64,000 nucleotides of DNA. Source: Asaia astilbis JCM 15831. GTDB lineage: Bacteria; Pseudomonadota; Alphaproteobacteria; Acetobacterales; Acetobacteraceae. The stretch covers positions 1 to 64,000 of the forward strand of contig NZ_BAJT01000020.1 in assembly GCF_000613845.1 (NCBI RefSeq), in the 5' to 3' direction. Shown piece after piece: positions 50,168-60,301 of the stretch (its first letter is position 1; each line of letters opens with the position of its first letter). The position numbers and the translations under genes are program-made. The notes beneath the pieces are model-generated. The model did not search any database. It worked only from the letters and a program-made list of their open reading frames with translations, and had not been told where the DNA came from.

Positions 50168-50182
50168 TTGTTATTATCGCAA
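50168..50182. promoter_or_regulatory. Weak Fur-like site upstream of tonB
   Basis: The 15-base element TTGTTATTATCGCAA (on the minus strand TTGCGATAATAACAA) has TTG/CAA ends and one GATAAT half-site, 56 bases before the tonB start. It resembles but does not closely match a Fur box; an iron-controlled tonB operon would make sense. The rest of 50113-50431 contains nothing I recognise. Confidence 0.25.
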
Positions 50183-50431
50183 CCGCCCCATGCGACTTGC
50201 GTTTCGGTCTAGCGTCAGTTTGGCCGACACATCCCGAAATGTTTACCATGCTCTCAGCGCATGGCTCCTGTGCAAATTGGGCAAAGGTATGGCACTGCTG
50301 TCAAGTCGGTTTTATTTCGTTCATGTCGTTTTACCGCCGCGCCCAATCCGGCGCCTCGGCTGTCCAACACTTTGCGACACAGTGAAACGGAACATAAATT
50401 CACTGCAAGAGTAATATTTGTTAAAGCCGCG

Positions 50432-50470
50432 AAAAACGGCTGAAACTCCCGCTATTCGGGAGCTTCAGCC
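50432..50470 (-). terminator. Rho-independent terminator after prfB
   Basis: GGCTGAA (50438-50444) pairs with TTCAGCC (50464-50470) and CTCCCG with CGGGAG inside. On the minus strand it ends in TTTTT. It is 20 bases past the prfB stop. Confidence 0.85.
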
Positions 50471-50489
50471 TCAAAATTCAACGTCGAGC

Positions 50490-51620
50490 CTATTGGGCCG
50501 AGGCACTTGCCTCTGAGCGCGTTGCGCCCACGCGTTGAGCCAGAGCAGCAGACATGAAAATGTCCAGCGCCCCATCCAGAACGGCATCCGGATTACCTGT
50601 TTCAACCCCAGTCCGCAGATCCTTGACGAGCTGGTAGGGAGCCAGCACGTAGGAGCGAATCTGGTGCCCCCAGCCAATATCAGTCTTGGCGGCTTCCGTC
50701 TGAGCGGCAGCAGCTTCGCGCTTTTGCAGCTCGGCTTCGTACATGCGCGCCTTCAACATCTGCATCGCCGTAGCCTGTTACGATGCTGGGAACGATCGGT
50801 CTGACAGGCCACCACGATTCCCGTCGGGATATGCGTGATGCGAATCGCAGAATCGGTCTTGTTGACGTGCTGGCCACCGGCCCCTGAAGCTCGGAACGTG
50901 TCGACCTTCAGATCGCTGTCATTGATCTCGATTTCGATCGTGTCATCCACGACAGGATAGACCCAGACAGACGCAAAGGAGGTCTGGCGGCGTGCGGCTG
51001 CGTCAAAAGGCGAGATACGCACCAGACGATGCACTCCGGCCTCGGTCTTGAGCCAACCGTAGGCATTGGTGCCACTCACCTGAAGCGTCGCGGATTTGAT
51101 CCCGGCCTGTTCGCCTTCACTGGTCTCCATCACGGTGACCTTGTAGCCGCGCTGTTCGGCCCAGCGAGTATACATACGCAGCATCATCTCGGCCCAATCC
51201 TGAGCTTCGGTTCCGCCTGCGCCTGCATTGACTTCAAGATAACAGTCGTTGCTGTCCGCCTCGCCAGAGAGCAGGCTCTCGATTCGACGGGCGTCGGCCT
51301 GTTCCGCCAGCTTACGAAGGGTCGCTATAATCTCGGCAACCGTAGCGTGATCCTGTTCTTCTTCCGCCAGCTCGACGAGTTCGATCATATCGGCAGTATC
51401 CTGCTCGATTTTCTCGACACCTTCGATCTGCGTCGCCAGAAGCGTCCGTTCGCGCATCAGCTTCTGCGCGGCGTCAGCATCATTCCAGAGATCGGGGTCT
51501 TCTACGCGGTGATTGAGCTCAGCGAGGCGTGTCTGTGCAGCATCCCAGTCAAAGATGCCTCCTCAGCAGCGCCACCGACTGCTTGATCTGCTCCGATAGG
51601 GCCTCGGTTTCGGCCGACAT
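50490..51620 (-). CDS. prfB: Peptide chain release factor 2, with programmed +1 frameshift and one sequencing frameshift
   Basis: Recognises UGA/UAA and triggers peptide release. The short first frame ([20 protein letters not shown], then RHL) ends at a UGA at 51551-51549; the main frame resumes FDWDAAQ-like as [15 protein letters not shown]. The GGQ catalytic motif is in [20 protein letters not shown] second, non-biological break near 50775 is repaired by reading AGGGCT for AGGCT, giving [16 protein letters not shown]. Corrected length 376 aa. It lies 29 bases after the penicillin-binding protein gene, as in many alphaproteobacteria. Confidence 0.96.
51548..51563 (-). promoter_or_regulatory. 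Programmed +1 frameshift site of prfB
   Basis: On the minus strand AGGAGG (51563-51558), CAT, then CTT-TGA-C (51554-51548). This is the standard RF2 autoregulation signal: an internal Shine-Dalgarno three bases before a CUU codon followed by a UGAC stop, where low RF2 allows slipping into +1. Confidence 0.95.
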
Positions 51621-51649
51621 GATTCATGCTCCCAGAAAATGTACAGGTC

Positions 51650-54381
51650 TCAATAAAGGCCGCCCATGCCAATGTCACCCTGCAGTTGAGCATTCGGGGC
51701 CTGAAGTTTTTTAGCCCCCCCCGATGTCTCGCCGCCCGGATCGGTTGTCCATGCCTGACCAGGTGCCGTCGCCATATCGTTTTCGGTATCGTAAAGATCC
51801 GTTCCGGTATCGGCTGCGGTCAGAGCCTCGGTGCCTGCCCCAAAGCCATTCAGAGCGATGCTCATGCCCGGCACCTGATCGGCTTTAAAGGCATCGACCG
51901 CCATCAGACGCCCGGTGTCATAGCGGGCCAGGGTGATCCCCTCAGGCACCCGGAATTTAAGCTCGGGCCGTCCTTCGAACGCCACCTTCATGAAGCGGTT
52001 CCAGATCGGGCCCGCGATCCGTCCTCCCGTCTCGTTTTTACCCAGAGACTGCGGTGTGTCGAAGCCGAGCCAGACAACCGTCACGATGTCAGGCGTAAAG
52101 CCTGCGAACCATGCGTCCCGGAAATCCTGACTGGTGCCTGTCTTGCCTGCGATGTCACGCGTAATGCCCTTACCGGCAATCTGACCCGTACCGCGCGCGA
52201 TGACATCCTGCATCATGGCCGTAATCTGATACGCGCTGTCGGCGCTGACGACCTGACGACGGTTATCCTGAACCTGGGGCACCTCGACACTGCCAGCGAC
52301 GGCTCTGTCGCCGTCGGGGTGACGGGCGGAGCAGGCGTAGCGGCCGAAGGCGCAGCCGCGTCAGCTGTGCCCGCAGGCGGCGCGGGCTGTGGAACCGGCG
52401 CTGTCTGATCGGGCGCTGCATGGTGGTGCCGAGCCCCAACCCGTCAGGCTTCCAGAGAACGGTACCGTCACGATCCAGGACGGAGTCGATCAGCGTTGGG
52501 GTGACCAGCCTCCCCCCCGAAGCAATCGTGGCGTAGCACCCGCCTCCTTCAACACAGTCGTCTCAACCGCACCGAGCGCTGCAGGCAGCACATGGGGCAT
52601 CTTGTCGACGAGGCCAATCGAGATCGCCATATCAGCGACGGATTTCATGCCAAGATGCGCCGCAAGGCGGATGGTAACGAGATTACGGCTCTCACGCAGC
52701 GCATCATGCAGGGTGGTCGGACCCCAATTATCCTTCTCGTAGTTTTTCGGATGCCAGTCCCCATAGGAAACAGGGGCATCGTCGAATTTCTCCGAAGGCG
52801 GGATCCCCCTCTCCATCGCATCGAGATAGACGAAAGGCTTGAAAGACGAGCCCGGCTGGCGCTGGGCCTGAGTCGCGCGATTGAACTGAGACTCCTTGAA
52901 AGACCAGCCGCCGACCATGGCCAGCACACGCCCGGTGCGGGCGTCGAGACTGACCAGAGCACCCTCCACTTTCGGCACCTGACGCACGGCGACACGCCCT
53001 GCTTCTGCCTGGGGCTCGACCATGATCACATCGCCCGTCGACAGAGACCCGCCACTCCGGACCCAGGTCAGGTCCTTAGCCAGAATCTGCCTTCCTGCGC
53101 CACACCGTGGGAAAGCCAGCCGACGCGGCCCTGTGCCGGATTGAGCACGACAGCAAGACGCCACTGGTCGATCATGCCCGAGGGCGCGGTCACCTCCTTG
53201 AGCGGGGCAACCCAGCCATTGGCAACAATCGGATCATGGAGCTTCGTCACCGCGCCGCGCCAGCGGCTATGGCTGCGATCGTACTCCATGAGACCCTGTC
53301 TCAGACTCAGGGTCGCTGCATCCTGCAATTTGCGATCAAGGCTGGTATGAACCTCCAGACCGCCCTGCATGGCGCGGTCCGGGCCATAGCGGTCGATCAA
53401 CTGACGACGCACTTCGCTCCCGAACCACTCGGCATTCGCCAGCGGCCCGAAACGAACCGCATCATGGGGAATGATCGGCTCCTGATGTCCAGCCTCGGCT
53501 GCCTCACGCGTAATCGCATGGATTTCCGCCATACGGTCCAGCACCCAGTTGCGACGCTCGATCGCACGCTCAGGATGGCGGTACGGGTTGTAATTGGCTG
53601 GCGATTTGGGCAACGCTCCCAGGAAAGCCGCCTCCGCATCGGTCAACTGATCAAGCGGCTTGTTGAAATAGGTCTGCGCCGCAGCGGCCACGCCATAAGC
53701 GCCATTACCGAGATAGATCCCGTTCAAATAAATCTCGAGGATCTTGTTCTTGGTAAGCGTCTGCTCGATCCGCAGAGCGAGCAGTGCCTCTTTCTCCTTA
53801 CGCTCGAGGGTGCGGGCGCTGCTGTTGAGCAGCATGTTACGCGCCACCTGCTGCGTAATGGTCGACGCGCCCAATGCCCGTTTGCCGCGATGCGTCAGGT
53901 TGGTCAGCTCGGCGCGGATGATTGCCAGAGGATCAAGGCCTGCGTGGGTGTAGAAATTCTGATCTTCAGGCGCGATAAACGCGTTCTTCACCCGCTCTGG
54001 GATGGCATTGATCGGCATATAGATCCGACGCTCCGCAGCGAGCTCGGCCATAAGGCGATCATCTGAAGTGTAGATCCGGCTGACGGTCGGCGGCTGATAG
54101 GTCTTGAGTGTGTCAACACTCGGCAGATCAGAGGCGATCTGCTCGTATTGATGCCAGACAAAAAGGCCCGAACCGACCACACCCACCAGCACGACCCCGG
54201 CTGCAATCGCGAGCCCCTGACGCCAGCGGCGATAGCGCGGCCCACGCGGCGGCCCGCTATGCCCCGGTGCTCCACGCCCTCCCATCGGCGCGCGTGGAGG
54301 TGCGCTACCGCCGCCACCCGCAATGGCAAGCCACAGGGTTGAAAAGACATCGGAGGAGAGAGCGGTAGAGGCAAGGATCAT
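51650..54381 (-). CDS. Class A penicillin-binding protein (PBP1A), four frameshifts
   Basis: Bifunctional peptidoglycan synthase. Cytoplasmic Gly/Pro/Arg-rich N-terminus, one membrane helix (GLAIAAGVVLVGVVGSGLFVW), then a glycosyltransferase domain (FIAPEDQNFYTHAGLDPLAI, GASTITQQVARNML, KNKILEIYLNGIYLGNGAYG), and a transpeptidase domain with SSFKP (nucleophile Ser), the SRN motif in RESRNLVTIRLA and AGKTGTSQD. Single-base losses near 53100, 52536, 52422 and 52285 must be repaired; the total then is exactly 912 codons. A Pro/Ala/Thr-rich insert of about 45 residues lies between SRN and KTG. Upstream starts beyond 54381 are less likely. Confidence 0.93.
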
Positions 54382-54457
54382 GATGAATCGTTTAGCAGCC
54401 TTGAGAGGACACGTCGCCCCCTGCAAACATGGGATGAAGGCGCCATTATGACGACCC

Positions 54458-54646
54458 TCACGCTATGAGACGCAGCTTCAAAGCACAGGGCTCATAGCAG
54501 GTTCGAAACTGCATCGCTCTGTGGTCTGACACCAGCCCTTGTGAGTAGTCTCCTCTTCCACAAGACGAAGAAATCCTCATCAGATCATCCCGGCAGGCTG
54601 CGTAAGCCGCCAACCTCTCTTTTTCTGAGAGGTTGCTGCCGACCAC
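54458..54646 (-). CDS. Possible small Cys-containing protein
   Basis: A 62-codon frame starting MVGSNLSEKERLAAYAACRD with four Cys in all. The AACRDDLMRI segment recalls small Cys-rich-repeat proteins, but the rest does not match well, no good ribosome binding site is seen, and a frameshift cannot be ruled out. It lies in the 287-base gap between the PBP and SMP-30 genes. Confidence 0.22.
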   Translation of the reverse strand: MVGSNLSEKERLAAYAACRDDLMRISSSCGRGDYSQGLVSDHRAMQFRTCYEPCALKLRLIA

Positions 54647-54668
54647 ACCACTTTACGCGACGTGCTGA

Positions 54669-55877
54669 TCAGGACGGCGCCGCTCCCTGCACGCCAACCT
54701 GCAGCATGAACAACGCGCTACCGGAGCACATAACAATATGGTCCCGCTTGGGCCCGGCAAAGGTCAGGTTCGAACAGCCTTGCGGCAGACGGATCCGCCC
54801 GATGAGTTTGCCCTGCGGATTGAAGACGAAAACGCCGCACAGACCGAGGGGGCCTGTCACGCCACACCACAGATTACCGAACACATCTGCGCGGAAACCG
54901 TCAGGATTCATCTGGGCGCCATGAAAGCGCATATCGGCAAAGACACGACCGTTCGTCAGGGTGTCGCCTTGCACGTCATACACGTGGATTGCCTGATCAC
55001 CGCCCTTTTTCTGACCGGGACCAGCAGGGGTCGAGGCGATGTAAAGCTTCTTGAAATCGGGCGAGAAGACCAGACCATTCGGGCAGGCGAGATCTTTTTC
55101 GGCAAGAACAGCCTTCAGCGTGCCATCGGGTGCAATGCGGAAAACATGGTCCTGCTGCCGCTTTGTGCCGCCGATCTCGCCGATCAGTTCACGACCGATC
55201 TTCCATTTGATCTTCCCATCGGGATTGGTCGGGCCACCCGGCTCATCGGCGTGGCCTTCGCTGATATTCGTGCCGTAGCCAGGGTCTGTAAACCAGATGC
55301 TGCCATCGGGATGGGACACGATATCGTTGGGAGAATTCAGCCCTTTTCCTTCGAACTTGTCAGCCAGCACCGAAACGCTGCCATCATGCTCGAACCGGAC
55401 GACGCGGCGGAAAAAATCCTCGCAGGTGATCAGACGTCCCTGATAATCGAAGCAATTACCATTGGCGGAATAGCCGTCGGGGCGGAATTCGCTCACCTCT
55501 CCGGTTTCCCAGATATAACGCAGCGCCTTCGACTGGGCGACGTCACTGAACACCAGATAACGACCTTCGCTGCTCCAGGCAGGGCCTTCGGTCCAGACAC
55601 TCTTGTTCCAGATCCGTTTGATGGATGCTGCAAAATAAGTCAGATCGTTGAAAGACGGATCGATTGCCAGAACGTCAGGGTCAGGGAAAAATGCTGGCCC
55701 TGCCTCATTGCCCCAGCGGCGCGCAGGTTGAGTGATCACGCTCGGCGGGCTGACCGAGTCAGCAGCAGCACGCGCTGGCAAAGCCACACAGGCAGCGCCG
55801 CCCAGGGCTGTCGTCAGAAACCCTCTGCGGGCGAGGGGCATTTTCAGATCCATCATATCGTCCTGTGACTCGGTCAT
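54669..55877 (-). CDS. Exported SMP-30/gluconolactonase-family protein
   Basis: Six-bladed beta-propeller hydrolase of about 402 aa with a twin-arginine-like signal (LARRGFLTTALGGAACVALP, cleavage near ARAAA). Family motifs: WTEGPAWSSEGRYLVFSD, PNDIVSHPDGSIWFTDPGYG, CPNGLVFSPDFKKLYIAST. The conserved metal ligands (Glu, Asn, Asp) are present. A periplasmic gluconolactonase would suit oxidative sugar metabolism of acetic acid bacteria. The start could also be 55895. Confidence 0.9.
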   Translation of the reverse strand: MTESQDDMMDLKMPLARRGFLTTALGGAACVALPARAAADSVSPPSVITQPARRWGNEAGPAFFPDPDVLAIDPSFNDLTYFAASIKRIWNKSVWTEGPAWSSEGRYLVFSDVAQSKALRYIWETGEVSEFRPDGYSANGNCFDYQGRLITCEDFFRRVVRFEHDGSVSVLADKFEGKGLNSPNDIVSHPDGSIWFTDPGYGTNISEGHADEPGGPTNPDGKIKWKIGRELIGEIGGTKRQQDHVFRIAPDGTLKAVLAEKDLACPNGLVFSPDFKKLYIASTPAGPGQKKGGDQAIHVYDVQGDTLTNGRVFADMRFHGAQMNPDGFRADVFGNLWCGVTGPLGLCGVFVFNPQGKLIGRIRLPQGCSNLTFAGPKRDHIVMCSGSALFMLQVGVQGAAPS

Positions 55878-56080
55878 GGGCACATGCCTTGGCACCTAAC
55901 GCCGCATCATGCTCTCAGGATGACTCAGGTTTTGTATCAACTTGTTGATGAGGCTTTTTGACATCGGCAGACAATCGACCCGGCACCACGCAGGTCTTTC
56001 CTCCGGCATTGACTTCACGCCTTGAGAAGGTTTCACCTGATTGGGAATAGTAATGACGGCCTGATCAAGGAACTGATTAC

Positions 56081-57726
56081 ATGACGACTGTGAGCCCCCG
56101 CGCCGGAAAGACACTGGACCCTGCCCATCTGGCCGACATCCCGGCCCTGATCGCAGCTTATTACGATCGCAAGCCTGACCCGGCCATCGCAACGCAACGC
56201 GTCTCCTTTGGCACATCGGGTCATCGCGGCTCTTCGCTGCATACGAGCTTCAATGAGAACCATATTCTCGCCATCAGCGAGGCCATTTGTCGTTACCGTA
56301 AGGATAAGGGCATTACCGGACCGCTCTTCATCGGCATCGACTCCCACGCGCTTTCGGCTCCGGCACAACGCTCGGCCATCGAAGTCTTTGCTGCTCATGG
56401 TGTAGAAGTCCGGATCGACGCCAATGATCGCTTCACTCCGACACCGGTTATTTCGCATGCCATCCTGACCTATAATAAAGGTCGCCAGGAAGATCTGGCC
56501 GATGGTGTGGTCATCACGCCGTCGCATAATCCTCCGATCGATGGCGGCTTCAAATATAATCCGCCCCATGGTGGCCCGGCCGACACCGACATCACCAAAG
56601 TGATCCAGGATCAGGCCAACGCCTTTCTTTCCGGTGGATTGAGCGAAGTCCACCGCCTCCCCTACGACGAAGCGCGTCAATCGGAACATGTGCGCGGCCA
56701 CGATTTCATCACACCCTATGTCGATGATCTGGGATCGGTCATCGACATGGAGGCCATCCGCGATGCTCCTATCCGCATCGGCATGGACCCGCTTGGCGGC
56801 GCAGCGCTCGATTACTGGCCTGCCATCATCAAAAAATATAACCTCAAGGCTCAGATCGTCAGTGACGAGCTCGACCCCGCTTTCGGTTTCATGACGGCAG
56901 ACTGGGATGGGCAGATCCGCATGGATTGCTCGTCTCCCTACGCCATGGCGCGCCTGATCGGCATGGGGGCACAGTTTGATGTTGCTTTCGCGACCGACAC
57001 CGACGCCGACCGTCACGGAATCGTCTCCCGTCCGGACGGGCTGATGAATCCCAATCATTATCTGGCTGTCGCCATCTGGTATCTCTTCACCCAGCGCAAA
57101 GGCTGGGATCAGACGGCAAAAATCGGCAAGACACTGGTCAGCTCAGCCTGATCGATCGCGTTGCCAAAAAAATCGGCAAAGAAGTGGTCGAAGTCCCTGT
57201 CGGATTTAAATGGTTCGTCGACGGTCTCTTTGAAGGCAATCTTGGTTTCGGCGGAGAGGAAAGCGCGGGCGCCTCTTTCCTGCGTCGTGATGGAACGGTG
57301 TGGTCCACCGACAAGGATGGTCTGATCCTCGGTCTGCTGGCCGCCGAAATCACGGCGGTCACCGGCAAGACACCTGCGGAACATTATCACGCGCTGACTG
57401 CCGAGCTTGGCGCACCGTTCTATCAGCGTATCGATGCGGCCGCGAACCCGGAGCAGAAGGCGATCCTCTCCAAACTCACCCCGGAGAAGCTCTCTTTGAC
57501 ACATCTGGCAGGCGACGCCGTGACCGCAACGCTCACGCGGGCACCTGGCAATGATGCCCCAATCGGCGGACTGAAAGTAACGACCGAAAATGGCTGGTTT
57601 GCTGCCCGCCCTTCAGGGACAGAAGACGTTTATAAAATCTACGCAGAGAGTTTCGTGAGCGAAGCGCACCTGAAACAGATCCAGCAGGACGCACAGACGG
57701 CGATCTCTGCCCTTTTTAATAGCTGA
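56081..57726 (+). CDS. pgm: Phosphoglucomutase (alpha-D-glucose phosphate-specific), frameshift near 57141
   Basis: Interconverts glucose 1- and 6-phosphate for glycogen, exopolysaccharide and UDP-glucose supply. Catalytic Ser in [18 protein letters not shown], substrate loop GFGGEESAG, metal-binding DTDADRHGI, phosphate loop [16 protein letters not shown]-terminal [17 protein letters not shown] is the typical bacterial Pgm start. A one-base loss near 57141 breaks the frame between KIGKTLVSS and [13 protein letters not shown]; corrected 548 aa. It is divergent from the SMP-30 gene, with both promoters in 55878-56080. Confidence 0.95.
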
Positions 57727-57736
57727 TTACCTCAAA

Positions 57737-57766
57737 AGACCCTGCCCGTTCGGCAGGGTCTATATT
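57737..57766 (+). terminator. Terminator after pgm
   Basis: Perfect stem AGACCCTGCC (57737-57746) with GGCAGGGTCT (57752-57761), CGTTC loop, followed by ATATTT. It may also end the convergent minus-strand operon whose last stop is at 57852. Confidence 0.8.
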
Positions 57767-57851
57767 TACAGATCGAGCGTAAGAACCTGCGAAACCATGC
57801 GGGCGAGGTTTTTCTACGCAGCAAACGCGGAGGGCGCTCCTCGGCAAGATA

Positions 57852-58628
57852 TCAGACGCGGATCGAGAGAAATCCGACATTCTCCGGATCACGGTCGAGA
57901 TCGATCGAAATCTGATCTCCTGACAGATTATCATCTGTCAATTTGATTGCCTGCATGCCGTCACTGTCCCAAAGAATAACTTCGAAGCTTTGCCAGTGCC
58001 GACCGATGCCTTCTGCGGACACGGTCACACGACGAGAGCCCTCTGCAAGTTTAATAAGGCTGTGTTTGTTTCGTGACGCATGGATCTTGGCGTCCTGATC
58101 ATCCACCCTGATACGCAGTGACTGAAGTCGATCAGGCTCCGATCGAACATAACGGCATGGCACTTCATTCAGGATCAACGCCTCATCCTGCTCGGTGAAG
58201 CCTTTAATGCTGAGTTGATAAAAGCTGTGCGGTGTCAGACCAGCCTGACACTTAAGCCAGCCTGAGTCGGAAGGCAGCCATCCCAGAGGCAGAGCCAGCT
58301 CCCGCCCGTCACAACGAGACGGAAGCACGCCAAGCTTCACCCCTTTATCCGGGTGGTCTCCTCCGACCCAAAAATATCGAGTGACCTCAATAATTTCTCT
58401 GACCAGATATTCATCGCCCCGTCGTGTCGTAAGCGTATCCCCGTCACCCAGATCGGTAATCGAAACGTTGCCATGAGGCGTCATGATCTGAACGGTTTCG
58501 GGGAGCGCGTCAGTCGGCACGGTCGCAGCGATGACACCGTCTCGGCAAGATCGATACCACGCTCCGACCCGATGCCAGACCTCATTGCCACCCGGACTGG
58601 CAGGCTCTGCAGATCGCAGAGGACTCAT
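57852..58628 (-). CDS. Protein of unknown function with a Hint-like N-terminal segment lacking the catalytic Cys
   Basis: 258 aa, start ATG overlapping the stop of the Hint gene (ATGA). Residues about 46-75, VQIMTPHGNVSITDLGDGDT then LTTRRGDEYLVREI, follow the opening pattern of Hint domains (I-TP-G---V--L--GD-V-T--G). The Cys that should come about six residues before it is absent: the sequence there is ALPETVQI. The rest has two apparently beta-rich parts (LKCQAGLTPHSFYQLSIKGF, RRVTVSAEGIGRHWQSFEV) and no motif I recognise. It is the last gene of the five-gene operon. No signal peptide. Confidence 0.7.
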   Translation of the reverse strand: MSPLRSAEPASPGGNEVWHRVGAWYRSCRDGVIAATVPTDALPETVQIMTPHGNVSITDLGDGDTLTTRRGDEYLVREIIEVTRYFWVGGDHPDKGVKLGVLPSRCDGRELALPLGWLPSDSGWLKCQAGLTPHSFYQLSIKGFTEQDEALILNEVPCRYVRSEPDRLQSLRIRVDDQDAKIHASRNKHSLIKLAEGSRRVTVSAEGIGRHWQSFEVILWDSDGMQAIKLTDDNLSGDQISIDLDRDPENVGFLSIRV

Positions 58629-60273
58629 CGCATATCAGGCAGCTCGAGAACGAGCCGAAGCGCACCACCGCTTTGAGCAACAGACGGCAGCGGTAAGAGT
58701 GCTTCATCGGACGTCCATCGCCAGTCGTCGCTCTCGATATTGTTCCATCCGCCCAGTATCCCAGCCCTAAGATGATCGGTCACCTTCGTGTCCTCTACCT
58801 CCCCCTGAAGATAAGCAGCACCCACTCGAAGCCCCAGAAGACGACGGTCGTCGACAAATGGCCCGATCGCCTGATCAGGGCGTACCGCATGAGAGAAGAT
58901 TCTGACGTGCTTCGTCTTTGGGGGCAGTAAGAATGCTGCCTGTCCCGGCACAGCATGATCGACGCGATCAAGCGTTTCGCTTTATCCGTCATAAGACTGA
59001 AATCAGTTGATCCGACAGTTCCCTCGAAGGAGAGGACCGGGAAGCCCATTTCTCTCGAACGAAGAACCAGACGTGCCCAAAGCGGTTCCACGCGTTCACG
59101 GTCAATGATCAGAGGGAGGCGCACCACCCCATCGCGCATTACCGAGACGACGAGAGACTCATCGTGTCCGTTTTCAAACAGACTGGCATTGCTGCCGGGG
59201 AGATAGCTTTCCATCCCAAGGTTCTCGGCTTGCAGAATAGCGTGATTGGCTACCTCGATATGATAATAGGTAAAGCGGCGCTTTTGGCGGTCATAGGCGA
59301 TCGACCCCCCATTGACGAGCATGCGGATGGGCGTCAGCCCTTCGGCGTTCTGCACGCAATGCTCTGATGTTACCCATAAATCGCGCGACGGAGATTGCGG
59401 ACCGAAAGCATGCGCGCGGATACGCACGAGATGGGCCTCATCCGGGGTTGCGCCATGAAGGTTCACATCCTGATGCCCGACCCACTGCACGGCCTGGGGA
59501 CCCAGATCGGTATCGACCATATCTCCGACTTTTAGCGTTTCGACAGTGCGAGAGCCTATAGGGGTGGAGACCAGAGTCCCTGCTGCGAAGCAGGCTCTCA
59601 ACCAAACGATGCCATCTCCATTCGCCGTGAATTTATAGGTCGGGATATATCCATCGATCGTCACGTCTTCACCGGTGGTGTGAATAATGAAAGATCGATC
59701 ACCTCTCGTAACGCCGGTAATCGTTTTCAGATCGAGACCATAAATCATAATCCCGAAATCCTCACCTGAAGCATTGATCGAAATGTTTTTCAGGGAATTT
59801 CTGTTTACAATAATTTTCGCGTTATCTCGCAAGACAATGCCCATCTCTTGCGCATTACTGATCCACGCAACTGCCGAGTTAGAGAGGTAAATCCTCGGAT
59901 TATTTTGTCCTGCTGCCTTGGAACTGCCATTGAGCCTCAGTTCTCCGCCAGTCACATGGAACGTCCCCTGCAAGAGACCACTGTTAACGACCAACTCTCC
60001 GCCAGTCATCGTTCCGTTAGTAACCGTCGCGCCATTGATCTGCGCTGAACCTGATTTGATGGTTGAATCTTCTATCTTACCTTTTTCATATCCGTTCACT
60101 ATTCCACCGTCGAGCGTGGATTCAATTACCGTTCCCCCTTCCTTGACATTAAGAACGTCACCTTTGTGGAGAACCAGTCCCTTTGCAGTCTCCCCGACTT
60201 CTCCATACTCTGGTTTATTACACTTATCTTTTCCTGTCTGAATGGTTTTTTTTCCAATATTATATTCTGCCAT
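58625..60273 (-). CDS. Beta-helix protein with C-terminal Hint (Hedgehog/intein) domain, frameshift near 58966
   Basis: No classical signal peptide. Residues about 30-115 are glycine-rich AIDA-like repeats (GGTVIESTLDGGIVNG, GATVTNGTMTGGELVVNSG, GTFHVTGGELRLNG). The Hint_2-type domain starts at Cys228 (ACFAAGTLVSTPIGSRTVE, LKVGDMVDTD) and has TSEH (302-305), the block that holds the catalytic His, then YYHIEVANHAILQAENLGME. One base is missing near 58966; the corrected C-terminus reads RVDHAVPGQAAFLLPPKTKH and GPFVDDRRLLGLRVGA, total 549 aa. Hint domains can do an N-S acyl shift and cleave or transfer the upstream part. ATG at 60273 follows AGGGA. Confidence 0.85.
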
Positions 60274-60301
60274 GATTCATATCCCTAATTATTTTATATT
60301 T

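Noticed and set aside
51549-51551. Stop codon early in prfB as another sequencing error
   Set aside because: It is embedded in AGGAGG-N3-CTT-TGA-C, the known RF2 recoding signal.
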